The notes beneath the pieces are model-generated. The model did not search any database and was not told the origin of the DNA. It saw only the letters and a list, made by a program, of their open reading frames with translations. The translations under genes were made by a program, and so were the position numbers. Below are positions 44,201-55,034 of a DNA stretch of 64,000 nt, one piece after another. The first letter of the stretch is position 1. The number at the start of each line of letters is the position of its first letter. The DNA comes from Typhlomys cinereus (lineage: Eukaryota; Chordata; Mammalia; Rodentia; Platacanthomyidae): positions 1,447,419 to 1,511,418 of the forward strand of contig JALPQD010000402.1 in the NCBI GenBank assembly GCA_023101885.1. The letters are read 5' to 3'.

Positions 44201-45942
44201 GTGTGGGCCCCAGCATAAGCCTGACACACAGTAGGGCCACAGTTACGTGGAATTATTTTTTTTTTCAAGGCATCACTGATGATCAAGAACTGGTGAATTA
44301 CCAAAATGTTCTGATCGCTGTCTTCTTGGCTTTCCTTGTCCTGGTCTTCTTCATACTCCTTCGACACCAGAATCAGTGCAAATGCAGGAGGTCAGGTGAG
44401 TGGAGAGAGAGAAGGCGTGGGTTGCCTCTCAGGAATGAACTAAAAAGATGTGTATGGGGCCCCACAGGGTGAAGGGAACCAGCCTGAGACTTCCAGATCC
44501 AGCAGGAGCTTTATGTGGGTGTCACAAGGCTGTCTCCTTGTCATACAGGGTTCACATCTGCTGTTACTTCCGCAAGGTCCTCTGGCAGCCACCAGATAAT
44601 CCTTTCATTCCTACATACTCGTTCACCATACCTCACATCCTCCATTGTACAGAACTACTGTTCTCACTCCTGACTCTGCCCCTGCCTTAGACCAAAGTCA
44701 CATTGTTAACTATTTGCTGTGAGGAATTCTTTTGTGTCTACCACATGCGGCAGTTACCAGACTTGCTGATCACACTTGGGAATGAGTGATGAGCAAGTGT
44801 CCCATCAACCCCTGGACTCTCCTGTCCTTTACTACCTCCATCACACAGCCACATACTAGTGCTCTTTTTGAGTGTTTGCTGTTGTAAAGCTGCATTTCAG
44901 TCTGAATGCATGACAGAACCAAAACCACTCTCTGTCCCCAGGCCTGCCACTGTCCACTAGAAAGACGTGAATGAAACAGCACACACAGGGGAAAGCCAGC
45001 AGCACTCACTGCTGGGGATGCTCAGGATGAACAGAGGGAGAGAAGGAAGGTATGTAGGTAAGAGCAGGGATAGCTGTATAGAGTAGGCCAGAGAAGAAAC
45101 CCTGAAAATGTGAGTGAGCAGAGATGTAAACACAGGGCAAACATGAGCATCTGAACACAGGGGAGATTCCCTGAGTACTTCAGGAAGAATCACTCCAGGC
45201 CAGAAGTCTGTGTAAGATCAAGTGGGGAGAGCTCACTTTGTCCAGGAGCAGCACAAGGTTCACTATCACTGAGGTGATGAGCAAGGGTGTTCATTAATGA
45301 GTATGTGCAGAGCATGGCAGGGCATATGCTATGAGTGAAGGATGCAGTAGTGCTCCCTTTGTTTTTTTGCCTGTAGAGTTGAGGTCGGATCATGAATGAA
45401 GGATATAGTAGTGCTCCCCACAGTTTCCCTATGGGAATGAGGGAGGTCCATGAGTGATGGATGCTACAGTGATCCCTCTGTTTTCCCTGTGGAGCTGAAT
45501 GACATGATATTGGAGCCCACAAACTCTTCTCCACTCTCCCTTAGCACAGTCCTGAGGATGAAGGTCCCCAGGAAGAGACCTATATCCAGATAAATCACTC
45601 CAGGCAGAGGTGTCAACAAGCTTTCTGTTCTTCCTTCTCACCCAACCAGCTGCTGGACATGAAGGTAGGACCAGCAGGGGAGGCAGGCAGAGGGACAGTC
45701 AGGTGAGTCCTGTCCTCACTCCCTTTATTATCCCTGTATTCCAGCCTCATACCTATCCCTGTCTATCATTTTAGACTGCTGCATCTGAAGTTTCAACCTA
45801 TGTCGAGATGAACATCTCCAAGTTCAGACAGACTTCAACCACTATTGTTTCCTCCTGGGAAGAGGAACCACTGCAAAGCCCAGCATGTGCACAGCCCAGG
45901 ACACCCACTAGGATGGGACAAGTCTCAGACTCCATGCTGTGA
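41005..45942 (+). CDS. PIR/LILR-like receptor gene 2, mostly open, two lesions
   Basis: Same exon plan as gene 1: signal exons (41,005-41,035; 41,176-41,206), four Ig exons (41,373-41,660; 41,780-42,082; 42,264-42,560; 42,776-43,070), a membrane exon (44,270-44,395) and two tail exons (45,545-45,664; 45,775-45,942). Ig exons 1-3 are intact and phase 1-1. Exon 2 is 31 nt, five short of the family's 36, and as spliced puts Ig exon 1 out of frame with an early stop. Ig exon 4 has one extra base and a lost Cys. I could not find the two or three short tail exons expected between 44,395 and 45,545, so the membrane-to-tail link is unproven. Intact relatives are inhibitory myeloid and B-cell receptors for MHC class I-type ligands. 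It may be a recent pseudogene or a gene surviving through exon skipping. No precise orthologue is claimed. Confidence 0.7.
41373..41660 (+). CDS. Gene 2 Ig exon 1, intact
   Basis: 288 nt, phase 1-1, acceptor CTTGCAG and donor GTAAGA. C2-type Ig domain: KPILWAEPG, Cys in TIWCQG, NKANFSILSMT (sequon NFS), Cys in YRCYY, and an ELVVTG end. These are the hallmarks of the first LILR domain, equivalent to D3 of PIR. Confidence 0.85.
41780..42082 (+). CDS. Gene 2 Ig exon 2, intact
   Basis: 303 nt, the family's usual size, phase 1-1. KPSLSSL, VTFHCGSQ with the first Cys, FVLTKEGE, then HKGTYRCYEY with the second Cys, and an ELLVSG end. There is one sequon (NVT). Good splice sites (CTCCTAG / GTAAGG). 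Confidence 0.85.
42264..42560 (+). CDS. Gene 2 Ig exon 3, intact
   Basis: 297 nt, phase 1-1. KPSLLTQHS, LTLQCSSDINYDRFIVVKDG, GPVSRFHGGWYRCCGAHN and LDMLIAG are the landmarks of the third LILR domain (D5 of PIR). Both Cys are present. An extra Cys follows the second (RCCG), where relatives have a Ser, Tyr or similar residue. Sequons NLT and NLS. Confidence 0.85.
42776..43070 (+). pseudogene. Gene 2 Ig exon 4, frameshifted
   Basis: Good acceptor (CTCCAG) and donor (GTAAGT) but 295 nt, which is not a multiple of three. One extra base lies between the TCTGGAGAGCAAA stretch and the ATG at about 42,861-42,863, so the frame runs to a stop at 42,967 while the true domain (CLLTKEG, SLGEPYRCYGS) sits in another frame. 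The first conserved Cys is also changed to Phe (LTLLFQS where gene 1 has TLLCQS). Confidence 0.8.
43071..44269. other. Gene 2 intron between Ig exon 4 and membrane exon
   Basis: About 1.2 kb of low-copy sequence. I see no further Ig exon, clear stalk exon or transposon. Confidence 0.5.
44270..44395 (+). CDS. Gene 2 transmembrane exon
   Basis: 126 nt, phase 1-1, acceptor TTTTTCAAG and donor GTGAGT. Juxtamembrane GITDDQELVNYQN, a span of about 21 hydrophobic residues (VLIAVFLAFLVLVFFILL) with no charge, then RHQNQCKCRRS. The uncharged span fits the inhibitory class. Two Cys after the membrane could be lipid-modified. Confidence 0.8.
44396..45544. other. Gene 2 intron region; short tail exons not found
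   Basis: A possible remnant of the 38-nt tail exon is ATCCAGCAGGAGCTTTAT at about 44,504-44,521, between a TTCCAG acceptor and GTGGGT. It is only 18 nt. I do not find the 53-nt exon. From 45,331 to 45,505 there are three imperfect repeats of about 60 bp. Confidence 0.4.
45331..45505. repeat. Three imperfect ~60-bp tandem repeats
   Basis: Units start at about 45,331 ('atgagtgaaggatgcagtag'), 45,393 ('atgaatgaaggatatagtag') and 45,451 ('atgagtgatggatgctacag'). Each is followed by 'tgctccc' or 'tgatccc' and a T-rich stretch. Confidence 0.75.
45545..45942 (+). CDS. Gene 2 cytoplasmic-tail exons
   Basis: Exon 45,545-45,664 (120 nt, phase 0, donor AAG-GTAGGA) reads SPEDEGPQEETYIQINHSRQ, aligned with the PIR-B segment holding an E-T-Y-x-x-V motif. 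The last exon, 45,775-45,942 (168 nt with TGA stop), reads AASEVSTYVEMNIS where PIR-B has its V-T-Y-A-Q-L ITIM. Both exons are in phase 0 and join in frame. A second donor at 45,703 would give phase 2 and an early stop. There is no fourth tyrosine motif; the end is a novel 40-residue sequence. Confidence 0.7.
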
Positions 45943-46014
45943 AGGACTGAGGAAGAGAAAGATCTTTGGTTTCCAGTCAGCTGTGATCTGATGTGTTTTA
46001 GAAATTGCTTGGCC

Positions 46015-46992
46015 CTAAACTGAAAAAAAAATCAACAAACCATAATTCAGAACATCAGAGACTCTATATCAACTACTTGGAACTAGTCCAGCTTAATCTC
46101 TCTCCATCCTGAAGTTCAGGGAAATTTGCGAAAGAGGGGGCAGTAATTGTAAGACCACAAGGATGGGAGGAGTCATGATATGCAAGGTACTCCACACAAG
46201 TTAGGGCTGAAGCAATCATAATTGGACTTTGCATGCCCTGCGCAATGTCCAACACACTATTGAACCCTCAAAGTCTAACATGGACTAAAGGCATTAGGAT
46301 CCTTGGAGGCTAGGGATTGACAGCCACAGTAGTGTTCCTATTCTTAAGGGGAACACAGGAAAGGGTTTTGGGAAATGCCTCTGGGTCCTTGCACCTCATC
46401 GGAGAGGAGGACCCAGAGAAGAGTTTGGCATGCACAATAAAGGATGCTCTGGGGATGGGGGGGAGACATTGGGGGATGGGGAGGGAGGGAGGAGGAGGGG
46501 GGAGGAAGGAGGAGGGGGGAGAGAGGAGGAGGGGGGAGGAAGGAGAAGGGGGGAGGAAGGGGGGAGCACGGGTTTGGGGGAGTGGAGGGAGGGAAGAGAC
46601 CAGTGTATCTGTTAAGTTTTTTTTAATTTTTTTATTTATTCAATTGTGCATGTATGCGTGTGTATGTGTGTGTGTGTGTGTATGTGTGTGTGTGTAGAAC
46701 CACGGACGAATTCGGGAACCACCATGGACGCCTCCACCTCCTTGTTTACTCTGCCCCGGCATTCACAGGCTCCGCCCTACCAGGACCAGAAACGCAGGCC
46801 GCCCCCGCTTCCGCCCTGGCGTCTATACGTGGGCCTAGGATCAGAACATGGGACCTTCCGCCTGCAAGGCAGAGGCTTAATCCCTGAGCCACCTCTCCAG
46901 CCCTCTGTTAAGTTTGTATAAGCAGAAATTAAAAAAATATTTCCACGGAAAGTAATTAAAATGTAAATTAAAATACAAAAGTAAAAAAAAAA
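46015..46992 (+). mobile_element. L1 3' end, plus strand, with target-site duplication
   Basis: A 5'-truncated L1: 3' UTR with 'caacaaaccataattcagaac', a long G/A tract (46,455-46,600) and an A-rich end at 46,925-46,992, interrupted by a SINE. Duplication 'agaaattgcttggcc' at 46,000-46,014 and, with one change, at 46,993-47,007. It landed just after the last exon of gene 2. Confidence 0.85.
46620..46903 (-). mobile_element. GC-rich B2/ID-like SINE inside the L1 3' end
   Basis: Best-preserved copy of this SINE, CpG-rich. Duplication 'tctgttaagttt' at 46,608-46,619 and 46,904-46,915. A (TG)n tract at 46,660-46,696 lies on the A-tail side. Confidence 0.92.
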
Positions 46993-47184
46993 AGAAATTG
47001 CTTTGCCTTGTAGTCAAACGAATGAACATCAATGTATGTGAGACTGTGAGCTATAAAACTTCCATGTATCCAACAGGGGAGGGAATATAGTCAAGAATTA
47101 ACCCAATCGTTACAAATCCAAACTCAAAGTCACAGGATAGAACAGTTGTCCATGACAGCCTTCCCATAAAAAAAAAAAAAATAG

Positions 47185-47905
47185 AAGAGAAAACTGAAGA
47201 ATCGCTCATTTAAGCTTGTATCACAAAAAAGATCTATAGGATATTTAGAATATCAAAATTGAGAAGCAGTAATCATAACCATTAGTTAGTGGGATCATTC
47301 AGAAGGTAAGGCACCTGCTCTTAAAATTTGGAGATCCCCAGAAGCGTATATGGTGGAAAAAGAGAACTGACTTTCAAAATTTGTATTCTTTCTCCCTCCA
47401 CTCCTCCTGATTTTTCTCTCCTCTCATCTCCTCTCCTCTCCTCTCCCTTTCTCTCTCCTCTCTTACTTACTTTTTTTTTTTTTAAAAAAAGCAAAGATAG
47501 AAATGGTCATTTAGAGAAAAATTTAAAGATGATATACTTTATACAATCTGTCCTTAAAGTATTTTAAAAAACACAGTAGTCTAGTGTGGTCAGTCTCATA
47601 ATATCAGCATCTTAGGAGGCTGAGAGAGTAAGATTATTACATCCTCAAGCCTGCTTAGACTACAGAGCAAATTCAATGCCAGGCTGTGCAGTGATACCAG
47701 GCCTGTTTCAAATATCAAAACATTGGGCCAGACAGATGGCTCCACAGGTAAAAGTTCCTGCATACAAATCTGATGACCTGAGTCCAAAGTCCAAAGGAGA
47801 GACCCGACTTCAAAAGCTATCCTTTGACCTCTATCTACCTTTGTGCCTGTGGGCATGCATGTGCATACCCACCCATCAAATAAAATGCTAGGATGCCTAA
47901 TTAGT
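47185..47905 (+). repeat. Local duplication copy 1: SINE + B1-like/SINE composite
   Basis: Holds a B2/B3-like SINE (about 47,285-47,505), then a B1-like unit (47,585-47,720) joined to a second tRNA-type SINE (47,727-47,905, ending 'caaataaaatgc'). The same order, with similar linker sequence, recurs at 50,375-51,165. Confidence 0.7.
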
Positions 47906-49319
47906 GGATTCTAGATTGAACTTTCAGAATGATATACCTAAAGAGACACTTCTGTGATACTCACAAAAGAGCATGTATCAACAGGATAGAGGAAAGGGTA
48001 GGGGGAGGAGAAAGAGTCCAAAAGAATGGAGACAAAGAACACAGGAAAATACATGGATAAGACAATTATTAAAGAAAAGTCTTAAAGAGGAGGGAAGATG
48101 GGGAAGATAAGGACTTGTGAGGGGCAAGGGAGCAAAGAAGAAGAAAAAAAGGCAAGTGGCTGTATAGGAAAATAATCAATGGCCTCATCCAGGTATAAAC
48201 ACTACAAGTTACATCTCTTTTAAGAATGAACCACGTGGAACACAGTGTATGTAAAGCCTGCGGGTAATCGGTTACTCTTTCGAAATGTATACATTCAAAC
48301 ATATACATGCTCACCCCTTATTGTCAGGAAGCACATGCTGGTGCTGTAAACCTATTCAAACATCAGTTGAACTGAAGAAAATAGACACTAGACAGGAACA
48401 GTTATCTTTTTTTATCCAAATGCAAATAATTTCCCTTAGTTTTACAAGCATTTCTTTCTTCTTCCTACCTCGCCCTACATCACTCCCTCCCCACCTTAAA
48501 ACCTTTTGTCCCTGGTACTACAGGCACAACGAATAATAATCCCTATCCTTCTCCTTCCCTCTTCTTCTCTCTCCCAGTAATCTTCCTCCTCCTTTCCCTA
48601 TCTCCTTCCCTTCCCCTCTCTTCATCAGTCCAACCCAATAAAATGCTAACTGTAAATAGCTGAGAGTAAACTGCCATCTAAACACTCCTTATTGTACCCA
48701 AAGATAAGAAAAGCTCTTAGCACTTCATCACAATGGATATGAGCGCAGAGAACCACAATTGAAAAGAGAGGAATGTTCAGGCCCAATCAGACCATCAAAT
48801 TTTCCCTGGGTTGCTGGCAAAGAATTCGCTATATGACCAGGCATAAGATCTCTGGTGTCTGTCCCTACTCCCAGCTCAATGTACATCCTTAGGAACTGCA
48901 TACATATTTTAAAATTTTTCCAATGCTGAGCAAGGTTTGTAGAGTGATAGACAGGTGATTAGGTGAAAGAACGAGCAGGAAATGACCTCCATGAACAAGA
49001 AGAGACTCAGTCGCCTTCCCAGAGACCTGAGGCATGTCATGGAATGCAGGCAGTATATTTTTGGAGATTTTAGCCCGGAAGATTCAATCAATTCTTTGAG
49101 ACTCCCAGTTCTTCAGTAGAGCTCCCTGCCTACTGTAGCATGCTTGGTACAAATGAACTGCTCAAGGAAGAAGAATGCCAGACCATTGAATTTGGCATCA
49201 GAGAAGTCATCAAAACATGTGACTCTTTGTCTACAATGCACATTCAGCACGTCCAATCCTCAGGACACAGGATTCATTTTCCATTGTACAACTTCCAAAA
49301 AGATCCCAGATGGCCTCCA
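47906..49319. other. Intergenic, no gene recognised
   Basis: A/T- and purine-rich sequence, with a pyrimidine-rich stretch at 48,450-48,625. The open frames are short and have no recognisable domain. Confidence 0.5.
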
Positions 49320-50370
49320 TAAAAAAGGAGCTACACAATACAAACAACCCCAAATGCTGAAGAGGATGTGGAGAGAAAGGAACTCTCATACATTGCTGGT
49401 GGAATACAGCAGGCTTATACAACCACTCTGGAGATCAGTATGGCAATTTCTAAAAAAGGATTAGATTGAATTAAGGATTAAAGTGTCATATTACTCTGCT
49501 ATACCATTACTGGGAATAATCCCTCAAAATGGTAAACAACTGTCAAACAGGAGACTGACCCATCTCACTGCTGTCTCACTCCCATTTACCTTTGAGTCTC
49601 TTCTAATATTAAGATCTGCATTTAAACAGACTTTTATCTTTGGTTAGGAGGTAATCTTCAATACCAATTGGGATATAACCAAGGGCAGTGCAGGAACAGC
49701 AAACTGAAAATAACAAACCATAATTCAAAACACCAAAGAACCTACATATTCATGTGGAACCAGAACAACCAAATCCCTCCTCATCCTAAAGCTCAGGGAA
49801 CCTTGCAGAAGAAAAGGTGGCAAGATTATAAGAGACTAAAGATGCGAAAGACCATTGATATGCAAGATAATCTACACAAATCAGGGCTGCAGCAGCCAAG
49901 ATATAGCCACAATGTGATTGGACCTTGTCTAACCTGCACAATGGCTGACATGTAACAACCCCACAAAGTCTAGCAGGGATCACAATGGAGAAGGCCTCAG
50001 GCAGTAGGATCCTTAGAGGCAAGGGGTTAAACAGTAATAATAGAGTTCCCATACCAGTAGGCAGCCGAAGAAGTCCCTGGGCTAGAACACTGAATCCTGA
50101 ACCCTCACTAGTGTAGATGACTCAGTAGGGTTCAGTGCTCACATAAAGGGATGCTCTGAAAAAAAATTTAAAAAAAGGGATGCTCTGGGGGATGGAAGGG
50201 AGGAAGTGGGAGACACTAGGTGAGAGGGAGGGAGCAGGGACAGAGAGGGATAAAGGTGAGAGAGTGAAATGGGGAATGATGGGGGATGGGAGGGGGAGGA
50301 AAAGGAGAGGAGTATCTCTTGAGCTTGTACGATTATGCAAAAAAATGTGTAATGAAAAAAATTTTGGTAG
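49320..50370 (+). mobile_element. Older L1 3' portion, plus strand
   Basis: Begins in ORF2's C-terminal region (translated remnants NTNNPKC, RGCGERGTL-like and HCWW, with stops). It continues through 3' UTR landmarks to a G/A-rich tract (50,180-50,310) and 'gagcttgtacgattatgcaaaaaaatg'. Diverged and not coding. Confidence 0.75.
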
Positions 50371-50374
50371 AGAA

Positions 50375-51165
50375 AAACATCTGAAGAATCACTCATTTAA
50401 ACTTGCACCACAAAAGAGAGCTAAGAGACTTTCATAATGACAAAGGTAAGAAACAATAATCATAGCCAGAAGTTGGTGAGGTAGCTCAGCAGGTAAGGTG
50501 TCTGGTCTCAAACCTGAACACCTGAATTTGATCCCCGATAGCCCACATGGTGAAAGGAGGGAACCAACTTCAGAAAGTTGATTTCTGACTTCAACCAGTG
50601 AGTCATGGCATAGATGTGATTTCTCTCTCCCTGTTTCTTTTTGTCTCTGTCTCTGGCTTTCTTTCTTCCTCCCTCTGTTCTTTCTCTCTCTTTTCTCCTC
50701 TCCTCTCTTACTGATTCTCAAACAAATGAATAAAATATTTTTTTTAAATTAAGCAAACCAGAAAGGATAGTTTATAGAAAAACTCAAAGATGATCTATCC
50801 ATACAATCTGTCCTTAAAGTATCTTTAAAAAACCAACATTCTGGTGTGGTGAACTGCAAAATGTCAACACCTGGGGAGATTGAGGTAGGAGGATTGCAGC
50901 CTCAAGCCTGCCTGGACTGCAGAGCAATTTCAATGGCAGCCTGAGCACTGATGCCAGGCTTGCTTTGAATATCAAAAATTGGTGGCCAGGAAGATAAGTC
51001 CACGGATAAAAATTCCTATATGCAAATCTGGTGACCTGAGTTAGATCTCCAAAGTCCACATGATGAATGGAGCCACCAGACTTCCTAAAGCTATCCTCTG
51101 ACCTTTACCTGTGTGCCTGTGGGCATACACATACACATTCACCCTTTAAATAAAAAGTATATATT
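50375..51165 (+). repeat. Local duplication copy 2: SINE + B1-like/SINE composite
   Basis: Matches 47,185-47,905: 'gaatcactcatttaaacttg', then a SINE with head 'gaggtagctcagcaggtaagg' at about 50,475, then 'acaatctgtccttaaagta', a B1-like unit from 50,840 and the tRNA-type SINE ending near 51,165 with 'aaataaaaagtata'. Confidence 0.7.
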
Positions 51166-51386
51166 TTTAAAAGACTGAGAAGTTGGATCAGTAGTTAAAG
51201 CACTTGCCCACAAAAAAAAGGACTGGATTTCCCACATTCGAATTCTACCTTAAAAATATTGGGTGGGTGTGGTGGACTGCCCATAATTCAACCATACAAG
51301 GCAAACCCATGGAATCCCCAAAGTAAGCTAACATTATTGGTGAGATGTGGCACTAATACTATTCATATGTCAAGAAAAATGCAATT

Positions 51387-51976
51387 TTTTAACTTTTGCT
51401 ATGTTTTTTAAATTAATTAATTAACTTTTTCCACTCATACAAACTTAATAGGTACCCCAGTCTCCTCCCTCCCTCCACCCCTCCCTGTATCCCCTTGTTC
51501 CCTCACCTCTTTTCCCCTTCCTTTCCCCCTCCCTCCCTTTTTCCCAGTGTCCCCTTTCCCCTTCCCTGGAGTATCCTTTAGTGTGAATGTCAAACTTCCC
51601 TCTGGGTCCTCCTCTCTGATGAGGTGTAAGGACTCAGTAGCACTGCTTAGAGCCCTTTCTTGTATTCCCCTTTAGTATGGGAACAATATTGTGGCTGTTA
51701 ATCCCTTGCCTCTAAGAATCCTAGTGCCTGTGATCCATGCTAGACTTTGAGGGGTCAATAATATGTCAGTCATTGCACAGGTCATGCAAAGTCCTATTAT
51801 GGTTACTTCGGCCCTAACTTGTGTGGAGTATCTTGCATATCATTGCTCCTCCCCATCTTTAGGCTCTTACAATCTTCTGCAAATTTCCCTGAGCTTTAGG
51901 ATGGGGAGAGATTAGGCTGACCCAGTTCCAGGTGATTAATGTAGGGTCTCTGATATTCTGAGTTATGGTTTGCTGT
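51387..51976 (-). mobile_element. L1 3' end, minus strand, with target-site duplication
   Basis: Complement of an L1 3' UTR: T-rich start, pyrimidine tract at 51,460-51,560 and 'tctctgatattctgagttatggtttg' at the end. Duplication 'gaaaaatgcaatt' at 51,374-51,386 and 51,977-51,989. Confidence 0.85.
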
Positions 51977-51989
51977 GAAAAATGCAATT

Positions 51990-52965
51990 ATTGAATTTTC
52001 TGACAAATGGATGGAATGAGAAGATCTAATATTGAGGGAAATACCTGACATAGAAAGACAAAAGGCACATGCTCTCCTTTATAGGAAAATACTACCTTTG
52101 AATCCATAGAATGATATAGAATGATACTCTCTAATGAAAATTCCTATAATATACATGGACTAGAAGGAAACATAAGGGGAAATGGAGCATGGGGAAGGCT
52201 CCTAAAAGAGGGGAAGCCATTGAATATATCCTGATATACAAACCAAGCCAGATACCTGTAGAAAGGGAGAACATAGGCCCTGAGAGGCAACAAACTTCTT
52301 AGTGCTAACTATAAATACTTGATAGTAAGCCACAATCTAGACAATGATCATTAACATTCACGGATCTAAGAGATCTATGAAGTACCCATGTGCAAAGGAA
52401 GAACGAACTGGCCAAAGGACAAAGGAAACAATGTCTGCAGATGGGTCAACACTAATCAGGACATCTAAGCCATCTCCCATACAAGGCTCAGGGAACCTTA
52501 TGGAAGAGGGGTGGTAAGAATGTAAGACCCAGAGGACTAGGCAAGGTAATGTCAGACTCCAGCTCTGCTCATATCAGGATTATCTACTTCACTATATTTT
52601 ATAATAACTGGCCTGGCAACTCTTTGTCAGAACAAAGATCACATGAGACATGACCTTACCTTGAAAGACTGTAGGGAGCTGATACCAGACAAAAGAGAAT
52701 GAAACCTAAGTATTCTACAGGTTACCCACTGGTAGACCACTCACATGCTAGCAAGTACCCAAATGTTAACCAATGAAAGGATCCTAGATAGGACTCAGTG
52801 GATTACATGTGCAAAGAAACATGAAAGAGGGAGATGAACAGGGTGGAAGGGAGAACAGGGACAGGATGGGAAATGGGGCAGTGGTAGGTAGGTGTTAATG
52901 AAAATACACAAACCCATTGTTAATATAAATTTTAAAAAGTTAAAAAAGTAAAAAGTTTAAAAAGT
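51990..52965 (+). mobile_element. Old L1 3' portion, plus strand
   Basis: 'acaaatggatggaatgagaagatctaatattgagggaaata' resembles the ORF2 end of L1. The sequence runs to an A-rich end at 52,925-52,965. The minus-strand L1 above inserted at or beside its left edge. Too diverged to place precisely. Confidence 0.5.
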
Positions 52966-53129
52966 TATTATGCAAGACAAACACAAGGGATGAAGCAGGG
53001 GTGTAGCTCTGTGGCAGAACCCTGTAATGACTCTCCAGGAGCAAAAATGAAATCTTACAGGGCAAACAAAAGAAATACTGAGGAAAGTTTGCAGAGATTC
53101 CTACTGGAGTTCAAACAGAACAAATGGCT

Positions 53130-53230
53130 GGAAACCATACTGCTATAAGCCCAGGCTCTTGAAAGGCTGGAATAGGAAGACAATGGATTTGAGGGCAGCA
53201 AGGACTACAAGTTTTATCATGTCTTTTAAA
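53130..53230 (+). mobile_element. B1-like SINE fragment
   Basis: 'ggaaaccatactgctataagcccaggctcttgaaaggctgg' and 'gagggcagcaaggactaca' follow B1 order. Diverged. Confidence 0.45.
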
Positions 53231-53561
53231 AGATAGGGAGAAATGTTGCAAATTATGTGATCTATGACACAACCTTACTGCGAACCTCAAGGAATTAGGA
53301 AAAGGAGAGCAATGCAAGGACCATGTTGCACCCTGATCTGAGTGTTAATCAAGGTCTAGCCTCAACCTGCACCATGATCCATCACCATGGTGAGGCCTGA
53401 GGCAAAATACAGATACACGCCAGAGACTCAGTGAGGAGATGTTCTTTCTCAGGAGGCACAGGCAGTGGACAAAACAGGCAGTCAACAGAAACCAGCCCTT
53501 CCCCACAGGAAAATCCTGGCAAGGACACAGGAGTACTGAGGACACAAAAATGGTTGAGACA

Positions 53562-53999
53562 CAATATGCAAAATACTCCACACAAGTTAGGGCTGCAGTA
53601 GCCAGAATTGGACTTTGCCTGACCTGCACAATGGCTGACATGTCAACGTCTAGCATGGATCGCAGGGGACAAGGCTCCAGTCAGTAGGATCCTTAGAGGC
53701 AAGGGATTAACAGTCATAATAGTGTTCCCATACTAACAGGGAACCCAAGAAAGGGCTCTGGGCTATGTCACTGAGTCCTTACCCCTCAGTAGGGTGGAGG
53801 ACTCAGAGGGAGGTTTGGCATTCACACAAAAGGATGTTCCAGGGATGGGAGGGAGAAAGGGGAAGGAACTGGGAGAAAGGGAGTGAAAGAAGGGGGGAGG
53901 AGGAGTGAAAGGGGGACTGGGGAGGGGAGGAGGGAAGGAGAGGACAGGGGTACCTATTGAGCTTGTATGATTGGGGAAAAAAAATAAAATGTGGGAGAA
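53562..53999 (+). mobile_element. 5'-truncated L1 3' end with 16-bp target-site duplication
   Basis: L1 3' UTR from 'acaatatgcaaaatactccacac' through a G/A tract (53,840-53,945) to an A-rich end. Duplication 'aaaaatggttgagaca' at 53,546-53,561 and 54,000-54,015, identical, so this is a fairly young insertion. Confidence 0.92.
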
Positions 54000-54015
54000 A
54001 AAAATGGTTGAGACA

Positions 54016-55034
54016 GTTGTTCCTGGGAGAACAGGGCAGCTCCTGTTGGTGTGTAAATGGGAGTGATTGCAGAGGATTGTCCAGCAGAGGGAGCCATACC
54101 CAGAGCTGTGAGAACACGTTTCCTTTTCTTGTCTCCCTGCATCTCTCCTCCATGGTCATCCCCATGACCTTGTTCCTTTGAACTCTTGGTCATTGTATTA
54201 TCCACAGGTGACTCCCACAAGATTAGATCTTTCATTGTGTTCTCTCAAGAGGGAGAGAGGTTCACAAGTCCCTGTCTCTTCCTAAGGATCTATGGGCAGT
54301 TAGGTTTCTGGGCAAATACACTTCTTCAGTGGTGTTTCCAGTAATGAGCTGCTCACAGTCTTGTTAGAACTCTTAGTAAGTCAGTAGTTCACAAAGCTAT
54401 ACCTGAATGGAATCTTTTTTTTGTGTGTCTGACTGACATTGGTGTCCTGTCTCAGGTGTACAGAAATTTGTTCATGTCTCCCAAGAAAAGATCATATGAT
54501 GCCCCCAAATGTCCCCAACATTGAGACCACTGCCCATGGTAAGGAGCAGCAGTCCAGGAGGATCATCTCATTAAAAGAGTCAAGGAGTCCCAGTGGGGTG
54601 GCTTTCAAAGTGGAAGTCCAGCCAGACTCCTCTCTGCTCTTCAGAGGAAACCCTCACTCAGAGGTGAGAGAACAGCCACGCTTCCTTCCCTGTCTCCCTG
54701 AAGGTCTCCTGCTCAGAAAGGTTCTAGTTTTATTAGTGGTAAGTCCTGGCCCTGGCTGGCATGACGATGCCCAGGCAGACATGAATAGGTTCCAGGGAGA
54801 TGCTGCTTGCAAAAAGAGACTTCAGCCAGGTGTGGACCTAAAATACTGAATGCAGGAGGCTGAGGGATGAGGATCAGGAGGAGTTCAAGGACTTCCTGGA
54901 CTACAAGAACTCCTTGATGTGAAGATGGGGAGGGAACATCCACCATGAGGAGAGCTTTATAGATCATCAGATCTCAGTGGAAGAAGACCTGCTCAGGCTT
55001 CACAGAAACCCTTTCACAGGAAATCTTCATCCAA
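54016..55034. other. 5' flank of receptor relic, with a B1-like SINE
   Basis: No exon recognised. A B1-like SINE lies at about 54,826-54,930 ('gccaggtgtggacctaaaatactgaatgcaggaggctg'). Confidence 0.5.

Noticed and set aside
45331..45505. Possible CRISPR-like repeat array
   Set aside because: Three imperfect adjacent repeats without spacers in a vertebrate intron; a simple tandem repeat.
46317..46697. 126-codon Gly/Glu/Arg-rich frame
   Set aside because: It reads the G/A tract of an L1 3' UTR and a TG repeat.
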